From positions 62,001 through 126,000 of the forward strand of contig NZ_JABVEC010000001.1 in assembly GCF_014323705.1 (NCBI RefSeq): DNA of 64,000 bases, in the 5' to 3' direction. Both the position numbers and the translations under genes were made by a program. Positions 1 through 8,189 of this stretch are shown here, piece by piece. Each line of letters opens with the position of its first letter. Within the stretch, counting starts at the first letter, position 1. The DNA comes from Actinomadura alba (GTDB taxonomy: Bacteria; Actinomycetota; Actinomycetes; Streptosporangiales; Streptosporangiaceae). The notes below the pieces were generated by a model that did no database searches, was not told the DNA's origin, and saw nothing but the letters and a program-made list of their open reading frames with translations.

Positions 1-2
1 AC

Positions 3-1355
3 CTGCGGCTGACCAGCGACATGAACATCGGCTTCGAAGGCCCGCTCGCGACCGCCCGCACCCTGCTCAAGCAGGGCGAGTCGCGCTTCGTGGCGCTGTC
101 GTGGAGCGAGCACGCGCCACCGCGCGCCTACGACGAGGCACTCGAGCGAATGATCTGGACGATCCACCATTGGCAGCACTGGCTGGACCGGGGCGACTTC
201 CCCGACCACCCCTGGCGCAGCCACCTCCAGCGCAGCGCGCTCACCCTGAAGGGCCTCACCTACGCGCCCACCGGCGCGGTGGTGGCGGCGGCGACCACCT
301 CGCTGCCCGAGACTCCGGGCGGCGACCGCAACTGGGACTACCGCTACACCTGGATCCGCGACTCGACGATGGCGCTGTGGGCCTTCTACACCCTCGGGTA
401 CGACTGGGAGGCCAACGACTTCTTCTACTTCATCACCGACGTGGCCGAGGCCGCCGACGGACGTCTGCAGATCATGTACGGCGTCGACGGGCGGGCCGAG
501 CTCCCCGAGATCACTCTCGACCATCTGTCCGGCTACGACGGCGCACGGCCGGTACGGATCGGCAACGCGGCCTACATGCAGGCTCAGCACGACGTGTGGG
601 GCGCCATCATCGGGTCGATCTACCTGTTCGTCCGCAAGCGGGACCGGCTCGACGACCGGCTCTGGACGATCGTGATCAAGCAGGTCGAAGAGGCCCTGGC
701 CAACTGGCGCAAGCCCGACCACGGCATGTGGGAGGTGCGCGGCGAACCCCGGCACTTCACCTCCTCCAAGGTCTTCTGCTGGGTCGCGGCCAGCAGGGGC
801 GCCGAACTCGCCCGCATCCGGGGCGACGCCGGGCGGGCCGAGCGCTGGCAGGAGGCGGCCGACGAGATCCACGCGGACGTGCTGGCCAACGCGGTGGACG
901 AGCGCGGGGTGTTCACCGCCCACTACGACACCACGGCGCTCGACGCCTCGGCCCTGCTCATGCCGCTCCTCGGCTTCCTGCCACCGGAGGACAAGCGGGT
1001 GCGCGAGACCGTGCTGGCCATCGCCGATGAGCTCAGCGAGGACGATCTCGTGCTGCGCTACCGCCCGTCGGAGATCGACGACGGTTTCGCCTCGGACGAG
1101 GGCGCGTTCACGATCTGCTCGTTCTGGCTCGTGTCCGCGTTCGTCATGATCGGCGAGCTGGAGCGGGCGAAGTCGCTCTGCGAGAAGCTGCTGTCGTTCG
1201 CGAGCCCGCTGCAGCTCTACGCCGAGGAGATCGACCCGCACACCGGGCGGCATCTCGGCAACTTCCCCCAGGCGTTCACCCACCTGTCCCTCATCAACGC
1301 CGTGATCCAGGTGATCCGGGCCGAGCAGCGCGAGCGCCCCACGCCGTTCACCTGA
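3..1355 (+). CDS. Glycoside hydrolase family 15 protein (glucoamylase/trehalase-like), 5' end outside window
   Basis: C-terminal 450 residues of a GH15 (alpha/alpha)6-barrel enzyme that hydrolyses alpha-glucosidic bonds from non-reducing ends. The reading frame is open back to base 3, and LRLTSD precedes the first Met in frame, so that Met (21) is internal and the gene starts upstream of the window. Family signatures: GGDRNWDYRYTWIRD near residue 110 (substrate pocket) and AEEIDP near the C-terminus, holding the catalytic base region. Actinobacterial members are often cytoplasmic trehalases or glucoamylases; no signal peptide can be judged here. It converges on, and overlaps by 8 bp, the MFS gene. 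The exact substrate is not determinable. Confidence 0.93.
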   Translation: MRLTSDMNIGFEGPLATARTLLKQGESRFVALSWSEHAPPRAYDEALERMIWTIHHWQHWLDRGDFPDHPWRSHLQRSALTLKGLTYAPTGAVVAAATTSLPETPGGDRNWDYRYTWIRDSTMALWAFYTLGYDWEANDFFYFITDVAEAADGRLQIMYGVDGRAELPEITLDHLSGYDGARPVRIGNAAYMQAQHDVWGAIIGSIYLFVRKRDRLDDRLWTIVIKQVEEALANWRKPDHGMWEVRGEPRHFTSSKVFCWVAASRGAELARIRGDAGRAERWQEAADEIHADVLANAVDERGVFTAHYDTTALDASALLMPLLGFLPPEDKRVRETVLAIADELSEDDLVLRYRPSEIDDGFASDEGAFTICSFWLVSAFVMIGELERAKSLCEKLLSFASPLQLYAEEIDPHTGRHLGNFPQAFTHLSLINAVIQVIRAEQRERPTPFT

Positions 1356-2775
1356 GGACGTCCTCTGTACGGGCCGGAGGGCGGGTGGCGCTCCGGCCGG
1401 GCAGCGTCAGCACGGCGGCCGACCCGAGCACGGCGAGTACGGCCGCGGCGCCGAAGGCGGCCTGGTACCCATCGATGAGGGCGTGCGGTGCCGAGCCGCC
1501 GAGGGCCTGGGTGCGGGCGAGGGCGACGCTCGAGCAGATGGCGACGCCGAGCGCGGTCCCCATGGCGAAGGAGGTGTCGACCAGGCCCGCGGCCAGCCCC
1601 GACTCCTCTTCGGCGACACCGGTGAGAGCCGCGATCTGCGCGCACACGAAGGCCCCGCCCATTCCGGCACCGAAGATCAACAGGCCGACGAGCAGGACGC
1701 CCGTCGAGCCGGCGCCGGCCACCGCCGTGGCCATCAGCACACACGCCGCACTCAGCAAAACGGTCCCGGCCGCGGCGACCGACCGTACCCCCGACCTGGT
1801 CACGAGTCGCTGGCAGAACAGGGCACCGCCGACCGACGTCACCGTCATCACAGCGGCCGCCAGGCCGAACTGCAGAGCCGACCAGCCGCGCAGCTGCTGG
1901 ACGTACGCGGTAAGGGTGACGAGCATGCCGTCGACGGTCATGCCGGCCGCGAGGATCACCAGGTTGCCCCCGACCAGGCCGGGCGAGCGCAGGATCCGCA
2001 ACGGCACGAGCGGGGCCGCCGAGCGGCTCTCCACCAGGACGAACAGGCCCACCAGCACGGCGACCGCCAAGAGCAGGCCGGCGGTCCGCCCGCTCGCCCA
2101 GCCGGCCTCGGGCACCGTGATGATCATGTACGCGAGCAGAGCGAGCGCCGCGGTCACTGTGAGGGCGCCCGTGGTGTCGAACGCCCGGGCGGGCCCGGGG
2201 TCGCGGCTCTCCCGCAGCAGTATCGGGGCCAGGGCGAACACCGCGATCCCGACGGGAACGTTGAGCAGGAAGACCCATGGCCAGCCGAGTCCGTCGGTGA
2301 TCACACCGCCCAGCAGCAGGCCGGCCGTCGCGCCGACACCCCCGACGCCGCCCCAGACGCCGAGCGCCCTGTTCCGCTCGGGCCCCTCGGGAAAGCCCGC
2401 CATCACCATGGACAGCGCGGCCGGAGCGATGATCGCCGCCGAGACGCCCTGCAGCGCACGGGCGGCGATCAGGACCTCGCCGCTCCAGGCCAGCCCGCAG
2501 AGCAGCGAGGACGCCACCCGCAGCACGAGCCCGGCCATGAACACGCGCCGCCTGCCGAGCAGGTCCGCGGCGCGGCCGCAGAACAGCAGCAGCCCGCTGA
2601 AGGCCAGCGCGTACGCGGTGACGGTCCACTGCAGATCCGCGTCGTCCAGACCGAGGTCCGCCTTGATACTCGGCAGGGCGGTGAGCAGAATCGTCCCGTC
2701 CAGAATGGTCATGAAAAAGGCCGTGGCGAGCAGGCCCAGCATCTGCCCGCGACGGGGGCTGCGGGAAGAGCTCAT
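1348..2775 (-). CDS. MFS transporter, DHA2 (EmrB/QacA-type) multidrug exporter
   Basis: 475-residue, highly hydrophobic protein of about 14 membrane spans, typical of proton-driven drug exporters of the DHA2 family. Motif A is visible as GRAADLLGRRR after span 2, and the antiporter motif C region as GGVGGVGATAGLLLGG followed by VFLLNVPVG. The start at 2775 (MSSSRSPRRG) is chosen because AAGGAGG sits 8 bases upstream; a longer reading frame upstream has no such signal and low-complexity arginine-rich sequence. It is divergent from the YCII/sigma pair with 187 bp between them, so it may be a target of that sigma factor (inference). Substrate unknown. Confidence 0.92.
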   Translation of the reverse strand: MSSSRSPRRGQMLGLLATAFFMTILDGTILLTALPSIKADLGLDDADLQWTVTAYALAFSGLLLFCGRAADLLGRRRVFMAGLVLRVASSLLCGLAWSGEVLIAARALQGVSAAIIAPAALSMVMAGFPEGPERNRALGVWGGVGGVGATAGLLLGGVITDGLGWPWVFLLNVPVGIAVFALAPILLRESRDPGPARAFDTTGALTVTAALALLAYMIITVPEAGWASGRTAGLLLAVAVLVGLFVLVESRSAAPLVPLRILRSPGLVGGNLVILAAGMTVDGMLVTLTAYVQQLRGWSALQFGLAAAVMTVTSVGGALFCQRLVTRSGVRSVAAAGTVLLSAACVLMATAVAGAGSTGVLLVGLLIFGAGMGGAFVCAQIAALTGVAEEESGLAAGLVDTSFAMGTALGVAICSSVALARTQALGGSAPHALIDGYQAAFGAAAVLAVLGSAAVLTLPGRSATRPPARTEDVLR

Positions 2776-2962
2776 CGGGTTCGTCCTCCTTGGGGCCGTC
2801 CGGCACTCCCGGGTGGGTGCCGTCGCAGAGAAGTCGAAGCCGGAGGTCGCCGATGGACATTCGCGGGCCGGTGACCCGCCGGTGTCGCATCCGGCCGCGC
2901 AGGTTCGACCCATCCGTGAGAGGGCACCCGCTCGAGGGAGCCGCCCGACCCGAGGAGTGACC

Positions 2963-3325
2963 ATGAAGTACATGCTGTTGATCTACAGCTCGCCGCAGAC
3001 GTGGGATGCCCTGTCGCAGGAGGACCGGGACCGGATGGTGCGCGAGCACTCCGCGTTGTACGAGGAACTCGTCGAGTCCGGAGAGTGGGTGGGCGGCAAC
3101 ATCCTGGCCGACAGGTCGCGGACGAAGTCCGTCCGGATCCGGGGCGGCGAAAGGATGGTCGTAGACGGGCCCTACCTCGAGGCCAAGGAGCATCTCGCCG
3201 GCTACGACCTCGTGGAGTGCGACAGCATGGAACGGGCGCTCGAGATCGCGGCGCGCATCCCCGACGCGAGCGTGTGCGGCGTGGAGGTACGCCCGATCAT
3301 GGATCCGGGCGGTCTGGAGATGTGA
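2963..3325 (+). CDS. YCII-related (DGPF family) protein
   Basis: 120-residue ferredoxin-fold protein of the YCII/DGPF family: begins MKYMLLIYS and carries the family hallmark as VVDGPYLEAKEHLAGY near residue 75. Members are almost always adjacent to an ECF42 sigma factor and are thought to act in the same signalling system; their molecular activity is unsettled. A GAGG-type ribosome site lies about 8 bases before the ATG. The stop codon overlaps the sigma-factor start in a TGATG arrangement, implying translational coupling. Confidence 0.9.
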   Translation: MKYMLLIYSSPQTWDALSQEDRDRMVREHSALYEELVESGEWVGGNILADRSRTKSVRIRGGERMVVDGPYLEAKEHLAGYDLVECDSMERALEIAARIPDASVCGVEVRPIMDPGGLEM

Positions 3326-4572
3326 TGCCGGGCGATCATGGCGACGTTCCGATCGACGAGCTGCTCCGTGGGCTGGCGCCGCAGGTCCTCGGCGCGCTGG
3401 TGCGGCGGTGGGACGACTTCGACGCCACCGAGGACGCGCTCCAGGAGGCCCTGATCAGCGCCGCCGTCCAGTGGCCGGCCGAGGGACCGCCCCGCAATCC
3501 GCGCGGCTGGCTGGTCACCGTCGCGTCCCGGCGGCTGACCGACCAGAGGCGCCGCGACGCCGCACGGCGGCGCAGGGAGACCACCGCCATGGCCGCCGTG
3601 CCGCCGGACGAGCTGGTCGCACCGCCCGCCGACCGGCCGTCCTACGCCCGGGACGACACCCTGACCCTGCTGTTCCTGTGCTGCCATCCGGCCCTGACCC
3701 CGGAGTCGCAGGTCGCGCTGACCCTCCGTGCGGTGGGCGGCCTGACCACCGCACAGATCGCCGCTGCCTTCCTCGTCCCCGAGACGACGATGGCCCGGCG
3801 GATCAGCCGGGCCAAGCGGCACATCGCGGCGGCCGGCGCGACGTTCGGGCCGTTGTCGGAGCGGGAGCGAGGCGACCGGTTCCCCACGGTCCTGCGCGTG
3901 CTGTACCTGATCTTCAATGAGGGCTACACGGCCACCACGGGTACGTCGCTTCGCCGCGCGGAACTGACCGACGAGGCGATCCGGCTCGCCCGCCAGGTGC
4001 ACGACCTGCTCCCCGACGACGGAGAGGTGGCCGGACTTCTCGCGCTCATGCTGCTCACCGACGCGCGAAGCCCGGCGCGAACGGCTCCGGACGGCTCCCT
4101 GGTGCCGCTGGCCGAGCAGGATCGCGGGCGATGGCGGGCCCGGCAGATTCAGGAGGGCGTCGCCCTCATCACCGGTACGCTGCCCCGTTCACTGATCGGG
4201 CCTTACCAGTTGCAGGCGGCCATCGCCGCCGTCCACGCCGAGGCCGCGCGGGCCGAGGACACCGACTGGCCGCAGATCCTCGCGCTGTACGACCTGCTGG
4301 AGCGGGTCGCGCCGAGCCCTGTGGTGGCGCTCAACCGCGCCGTCGCCCTGGCGATGGTGCGGGGACCGAGGGCCGGGCTCGAGGCGCTGACCGGCCTCGA
4401 CGCCGACGGCCGCCTCGCCGGGCACCACCGGCTGAGCGCGGTACGCGCCCACCTGCTCGAGATGGCGGGCGACCGGGCGTCGGCGCGCGACTGCTACCGG
4501 AACGCCGCCCGGCTGGCGACGAGCCTGCCCGAGCGGCGCTACCTCGAGGCGCGGGCCGCCCGGCCGGCCTGA
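3325..4572 (+). CDS. ECF42-type RNA polymerase sigma factor with C-terminal TPR-like extension
   Basis: 415 residues, twice the length of a classical ECF sigma. Region 2 is at about residues 10-75 (DFDATEDALQEAL, then NPRGWLVTVASRRLTDQRRR) and region 4 at about 120-180 (LTLRAVGGLTTAQIAAAFLVPETTMARRISRAKR). The remaining ~230 residues form a helical TPR-like domain (FNEGYTATTG, then LNRAVALAMVRGP), as in the ECF42 group, where it replaces a separate anti-sigma factor. Start ATG overlaps the YCII stop. Ends 25 bp before the converging secDF stop, with a GC-rich hairpin at about 4574-4597. Trigger and regulon unknown; the divergent MFS exporter is a plausible target. Confidence 0.92.
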   Translation: MPGDHGDVPIDELLRGLAPQVLGALVRRWDDFDATEDALQEALISAAVQWPAEGPPRNPRGWLVTVASRRLTDQRRRDAARRRRETTAMAAVPPDELVAPPADRPSYARDDTLTLLFLCCHPALTPESQVALTLRAVGGLTTAQIAAAFLVPETTMARRISRAKRHIAAAGATFGPLSERERGDRFPTVLRVLYLIFNEGYTATTGTSLRRAELTDEAIRLARQVHDLLPDDGEVAGLLALMLLTDARSPARTAPDGSLVPLAEQDRGRWRARQIQEGVALITGTLPRSLIGPYQLQAAIAAVHAEAARAEDTDWPQILALYDLLERVAPSPVVALNRAVALAMVRGPRAGLEALTGLDADGRLAGHHRLSAVRAHLLEMAGDRASARDCYRNAARLATSLPERRYLEARAARPA

Positions 4573-4597
4573 TCCCGGGCGGCCCGCGCGGGCCGGG

Positions 4598-6889
4598 TCA
4601 CACGACGGCTCCCGAGTCGGCGGGATCGCGGCGGGGCTTGGCGGCCAGCTTCTTCTTGGGCCGTGGCGGCGCCGACTTGCTGCGCGACTGGAAGATGATC
4701 GCCAGCGGCGTGGCGGTGAACACGCTCGACCAGGTGCCGACCGCGATGCCGACGAGCAGGGCGATGGCGAAGTCGGTGAGCGAGTCGCCGCCGAGCAATG
4801 CCAGGGCGGCGAGGATGAACACCGCGCCGATGCCGGTGTTCACGGTCCGGGGCACGGTCTGCAGCGATGCCCGGTTGGCGATCGCGGCGAACTTCCCGTC
4901 CCGGTCGGCTCCCCAGAGTTCCCGGATGCGGTCGAACACAACGACCGAGTCGTTCACCGAGTATCCGATGACCGTGAGGAGCGCGGCGAGGAAGACCCCG
5001 TCGATGGGTTTGCCGAACCAGGCGAACACGCCGGTCACGATCAGCACGTCGTGGAGCATCGCGATCACCGCCCCGGCGCCGAAGGTCCAGCGGAACCGGA
5101 CCGCCAGATAGGCGAGCTGGGCCAGCAGCGCCACGCCCAGCGCGATCAGTGCCTTCTGCCGGAGCTCGTCGCCGAGGCTGGGCCCGATCAACTCGTCGCG
5201 CAGTTTGGTGACCTGCCCGCCCTTCTCCGCGAGGGCGTCGTGGATGCGCCGCTCCTCGTCGTTGTTGAGCTGCTCGGTGCGTACGGAGATGTCGTCCTCG
5301 CCCGAGGTCTGGACGACGGCGCGCGGGAATCCGGCGTCGGCGACCGCTTCGCGGGCCGTGTCGACGTTCACGGACCGGCTGGTGGAGTACTCCACGAGGC
5401 GCCCGCCGGTGAACTCGACGCCGAAGTTCAGTCCGCGGGTCGCGATGCCGGTCACCGCGATCACGACGGCCAGGGCGGAGATACCCAGCCAGATCCGGCG
5501 CCGGCCCATCAGGTCCGGGTTGTGGCGGTCGAGCCAGTCCCGCACCCGGCCGGTCGAGCCGAGGCCGGTCAGCTTGGGCCGCTTGGCGACGAACCCGCGG
5601 CTCATCGCGAGGTCCGCGAGCACCCGGGTCACCAGCAGCGCCGACACCAGCGAGGCGAGGACACCGATCGACAGCGTCACGCCGAAGCCGCGCACCGGGC
5701 CGGAGGCGAGGAAGAACAGCAGACCGGCGGCGAGCAGGGTGGTGATGTTGGAGTCGGCGATCGCCGAGAACGCCTTGTCGAAGCCCGTGGACAGCGCCCG
5801 GCGCGTCCCCTTCGCCGGGGCGGCGGCGTACTCCTCCCTGGCCCGTTCGAACACCAGCACGTTCGCGTCGATCGCCATTCCGATCGCGAGGACGAAGCCC
5901 GCCAATCCGGGGAGCGTGAGCGTCGCCCCCAGCGCCACCAGGGTGGCGTACGAGATCAGCGAGTAGCAGGCCAGCGCGATCGCCGCGAGCGCTCCGACCA
6001 GGCGGTAGACGACGATGATGAACAGCGCGGTGAGGATGACGCCGATGACTGCCGCCTTGGCGCTGGCGTCGATCGCCGCGTCACCGAGCGTGGGTCCGAC
6101 CACCCGCTGCTCGATGATGCTGACCGGCACCGGCAGGGCGCCGCCCTGGATCAGCGCCGCCAGGTCCTTGGCCTCTGTCGGGGTGAAGCTTCCGGTGATC
6201 TGGGTGGAGCCGCCGGCGATGCCCACGTTGCAGGCCACGGTCTCGTTGACCTGCGGCGAGGAGATCACCTTGTCGTCGAGCACGATGGCGATGCGCCGGG
6301 TCGGGTCGCCGATCGGCGAGCAGGCGGCCTTGGCCGTCGCGTCCTTCCACGCCTTTCCGCCGTTACCGCGGAAGTCGACGGTGACGAACCAACCGCTCAT
6401 GTTCTCTTGGTCGAGACCCGCCTGGGCCCCCTTGATGCCCTGGCCGGTCAGCACCGGCTGGGCCAGCTTGAGGGGCTGTCCCTGTTCGTCCGGCAGGATG
6501 CGTTCGCCCGCCGCCGGCTTGGCGTTGGCGTTCTGCTCGACCCCGAGCACGGGGTGGACGGTGAGCTGGGCGGTGCGGCCGATCACGTCGGCCGCCTTTC
6601 TGGGATCTTGTACGTCGGGGAGCTCGACGATGATGCGCCGCTCCCCCGACCTGGTCAGCGAGGACTCGGCCACGCCGAGGGCGTCCACTCGCCGGCGCAG
6701 CACCTCCAGTGCCCGGTCGGTCGACTCCTGGTTCGCCTTGGCGGTCGGCGAATCCTTGGTCTCGAGCACGATCTGCGTGCCGCCGCGCAGGTCGAGTCCG
6801 AGGCGGGCGGGCGTGGTGAACGCGAAGAAAAGTGATCCGGCGATTACGGCGAGCGCGAGCAGCGCCCGCACCATGGTGGCGCGAGACAA
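4598..6889 (-). CDS. secDF: Protein translocase subunit SecDF (fused)
   Basis: 763-residue RND-type membrane protein that uses the proton gradient to help SecYEG export proteins. SecD half: first span, LGLDLRGGTQIVLETKD, periplasmic domain, IQGGALPVPV, and the DANVLVFER proton-relay region near residue 400. SecF half begins around residue 455 with WLGISALAVVIAV, then GLNFGVEFTGG and GYSVNDSVVVFDRIRE. TTG at 6889 is preferred, with GGAGG 7 bases upstream; ATG at 6874 is the alternative. Most actinomycetes I know carry separate secD and secF beside yajC; this is a stand-alone fusion next to small exported proteins, so it may be a second copy. Confidence 0.93.
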   Translation of the reverse strand: MSRATMVRALLALAVIAGSLFFAFTTPARLGLDLRGGTQIVLETKDSPTAKANQESTDRALEVLRRRVDALGVAESSLTRSGERRIIVELPDVQDPRKAADVIGRTAQLTVHPVLGVEQNANAKPAAGERILPDEQGQPLKLAQPVLTGQGIKGAQAGLDQENMSGWFVTVDFRGNGGKAWKDATAKAACSPIGDPTRRIAIVLDDKVISSPQVNETVACNVGIAGGSTQITGSFTPTEAKDLAALIQGGALPVPVSIIEQRVVGPTLGDAAIDASAKAAVIGVILTALFIIVVYRLVGALAAIALACYSLISYATLVALGATLTLPGLAGFVLAIGMAIDANVLVFERAREEYAAAPAKGTRRALSTGFDKAFSAIADSNITTLLAAGLLFFLASGPVRGFGVTLSIGVLASLVSALLVTRVLADLAMSRGFVAKRPKLTGLGSTGRVRDWLDRHNPDLMGRRRIWLGISALAVVIAVTGIATRGLNFGVEFTGGRLVEYSTSRSVNVDTAREAVADAGFPRAVVQTSGEDDISVRTEQLNNDEERRIHDALAEKGGQVTKLRDELIGPSLGDELRQKALIALGVALLAQLAYLAVRFRWTFGAGAVIAMLHDVLIVTGVFAWFGKPIDGVFLAALLTVIGYSVNDSVVVFDRIRELWGADRDGKFAAIANRASLQTVPRTVNTGIGAVFILAALALLGGDSLTDFAIALLVGIAVGTWSSVFTATPLAIIFQSRSKSAPPRPKKKLAAKPRRDPADSGAVV

Positions 6890-6977
6890 GGAAGAACCTC
6901 CACGGGAACGGCGGCCGCCGCTGTCACGGCACACCACGGGTGACGGGGCGGCCACGGCCGCCCGGCCGACAGGGACG

Positions 6978-7469
6978 TCAGAAATCCGTGGAGAACGGCG
7001 GTGCCCGGCCGCGGGGGGTGCCCACGTGCGCGCCCGGGACCGGGTCGGCGCGGCCGGCGCCGGCCCGGACGAGGCCGGACGCCGGTGCGGAGAGCCCCGT
7101 GCCCGAGGCGAGCACGGCCGGCACCGCACCGTGCTCGTACGGGGACTGCGTCGGCTGAGCGGGCTGTGCGGGCTGCGCGGACTGCAAGAGCGCCGTGGCG
7201 GCCGTGTGGTGGGTGTGATGACCGGAACGCTCGGTGCTCGCGGAACCGCGCCCGCCCCTGGAGGCGCGCGGGGCGCCCTGGGAGGGCGACTTCTTCAGCG
7301 ACACGGTCTGCTGCGCGACACCCGGTGCGTGGCCCGCCGCGGCGGCGGTTGGTGCCGCGACCGCCGGCGAGAGCACGAAGCCCAGCAGGCCCAGCAGGAG
7401 CAGCAGCACCCGCGAGGCCGTACCCGGCTCGCCACAGCCGGCGGGACGGCCGGCGCCGCACTCATTCAC
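6978..7469 (-). CDS. Small exported/membrane protein of unknown function
   Basis: 163 residues from a GTG preceded by GGGGGAGGGG. A short basic, Cys-containing leader (VNECGAGRPAGCG) is followed by a hydrophobic stretch, RVLLLLLGLLGFVL, then an Ala-rich cleavage-like region. The rest is low-complexity, with a His cluster HHTHH, PAQPAQP repeats and a Pro/Arg tail. I do not recognise the family; it loosely resembles DUF6153-type small actinobacterial proteins. Its promoter, leader and first ~35 codons are duplicated just upstream in the 32-residue ORF at 7591-7689. It ends 88 bp before secDF on the same strand. Confidence 0.5.
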   Translation of the reverse strand: MNECGAGRPAGCGEPGTASRVLLLLLGLLGFVLSPAVAAPTAAAAGHAPGVAQQTVSLKKSPSQGAPRASRGGRGSASTERSGHHTHHTAATALLQSAQPAQPAQPTQSPYEHGAVPAVLASGTGLSAPASGLVRAGAGRADPVPGAHVGTPRGRAPPFSTDF

Positions 7470-7511
7470 AGGCCACCCCTCCCCCGGCGACGGCTCCGAT
7501 ACGCAGTGCAC

Positions 7512-7541
7512 ACCTTACCCACCATCATCAGCGCGAACACG
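7512..7541 (-). promoter_or_regulatory. Putative promoter of the 163-residue small protein
   Basis: On the minus strand GATGATGGTGGG is followed directly by TAAGGT (7517-7512), which fits an actinobacterial -10 (TANNNT). The same block, GATGATCGTGGG followed by TAGGCT, recurs before the neighbouring small ORF. No convincing -35 box is present, so an activator or an alternative sigma may be needed. The repeated block is what makes this more than a chance match. Confidence 0.4.
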
Positions 7542-7590
7542 CGATCACGCGATCACGCACCGGGCGGCGCGGAGCAGGGGAAGGAAAGAC

Positions 7591-7689
7591 TCAACAGCCG
7601 AAGAGACCCGCGAAGCCCAGCAGGATCAGCAGCGCCCGCGAGAGAGCACTCGGCGCGGCCGGCGACCGGCCGATGCCATGCCTGTTCAC
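7591..7689 (-). CDS. 32-residue peptide paralogous to the N-terminus of the neighbouring small protein
   Basis: GTG start with GGTGAGGGG about 7 bases upstream. The peptide runs VNRHGIGRSPAAPSALSR, then the hydrophobic ALLILLGFAGLFG, ending in Cys and TGA. It aligns in position and character with the start of the 163-residue protein downstream (both begin VN, both have a short basic leader then an LL-rich span). It is too short for most gene callers. It may be a membrane micropeptide, a lipoprotein-like signal, or the truncated remnant of a tandem duplication. Expression is unproven. Confidence 0.4.
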   Translation of the reverse strand: MNRHGIGRSPAAPSALSRALLILLGFAGLFGC

Positions 7690-7721
7690 ACCCACCCCTC
7701 ACCCGGCACTACGCAACCTGC

Positions 7722-7741
7722 AGCCTACCCACGATCATCGC
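7722..7741 (-). promoter_or_regulatory. Putative promoter of the 32-residue peptide (copy of the block at 7512-7541)
   Basis: GATGATCGTGGG followed by TAGGCT (7727-7722), 32 bases before the GTG. It matches the corresponding block upstream of the 163-residue gene at nearly every position, at a comparable distance from the start codon (36 versus 44 bases from the -10). Confidence 0.38.
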
Positions 7742-7829
7742 GCGACATCGTCCGGGAGACCGGCGGCCACCTCTGGTGCGTCATCGTGGCCCGCCTCACC
7801 GGCCGGCAATGACGTCGGACGACTGGCGA

Positions 7830-8189
7830 TCATCCATGCGCGGCTCGCCGCCCCCGAATCCGCCGCCACATGATCCACAGCGCCAGTTGTATCGCGGCGA
7901 GCCGGCGGCCCCGCGCGACCATCCGCGCGCCGCGCCACATCATCGGCAGGCCGCTCGCGACCTCGGCACGGCCGTCGGAACGGACCACGATCAGCAGTGG
8001 GCGCCGGCAGGGCCGCTCACCGAGACGACCGGCGAGGACCGGGAATTCGGCGGCAAGGTGCGGGTCCCGGCACGATCGGGTCAGCACGGCCGGGACCAGC
8101 ACGTCGGACAACCGCGCCGCGATGGCGGAACAACTGCCGCAGGCCGCATCGTAGATCACCACGAGCGTCGTCACCACGGGCGTCGTCAC
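7830..8189 (-). CDS. DCC-like thiol-disulfide oxidoreductase (thioredoxin-fold) protein
   Basis: 119 residues. The N-terminus reads LVVIYDAACGSCSAIA, a CxxC active site placed immediately after the first beta strand as in the DCC (DUF393) family of thioredoxin-like proteins. A hydrophobic/basic helix lies near the C-terminus (AAIQLALWIMWRRIRGRR), so membrane association is possible. The start is the GTG that overlaps the TGA of the upstream membrane gene (GTGA), indicating translational coupling; a 15-base direct repeat encodes the VVTT-VVTT start. Last gene of the redox operon. Substrate unknown, but the exported six-Cys protein upstream in the same operon is the obvious candidate partner. 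Confidence 0.6.
   Translation of the reverse strand: MTTPVVTTLVVIYDAACGSCSAIAARLSDVLVPAVLTRSCRDPHLAAEFPVLAGRLGERPCRRPLLIVVRSDGRAEVASGLPMMWRGARMVARGRRLAAIQLALWIMWRRIRGRRAAHG

Noticed and set aside
1385-2950. Long plus-strand open frames opposite the MFS gene
   Set aside because: Arg/Ala/Pro-rich shadow frames caused by GC-biased codons; the minus strand has clear MFS motifs and a perfect ribosome site.
5051-6835. 594-codon plus-strand frame opposite secDF
   Set aside because: Composition is typical of antisense shadow (His/Arg/Gly-rich) and it is fully covered by SecDF motifs.
7591-7593. TGA after the terminal Cys of the 32-residue peptide as a Cys-Sec pair
   Set aside because: Read-through gives a Pro/Arg-rich sequence with no conserved or hydrophobic character and no clear hairpin, so an ordinary stop is more likely.
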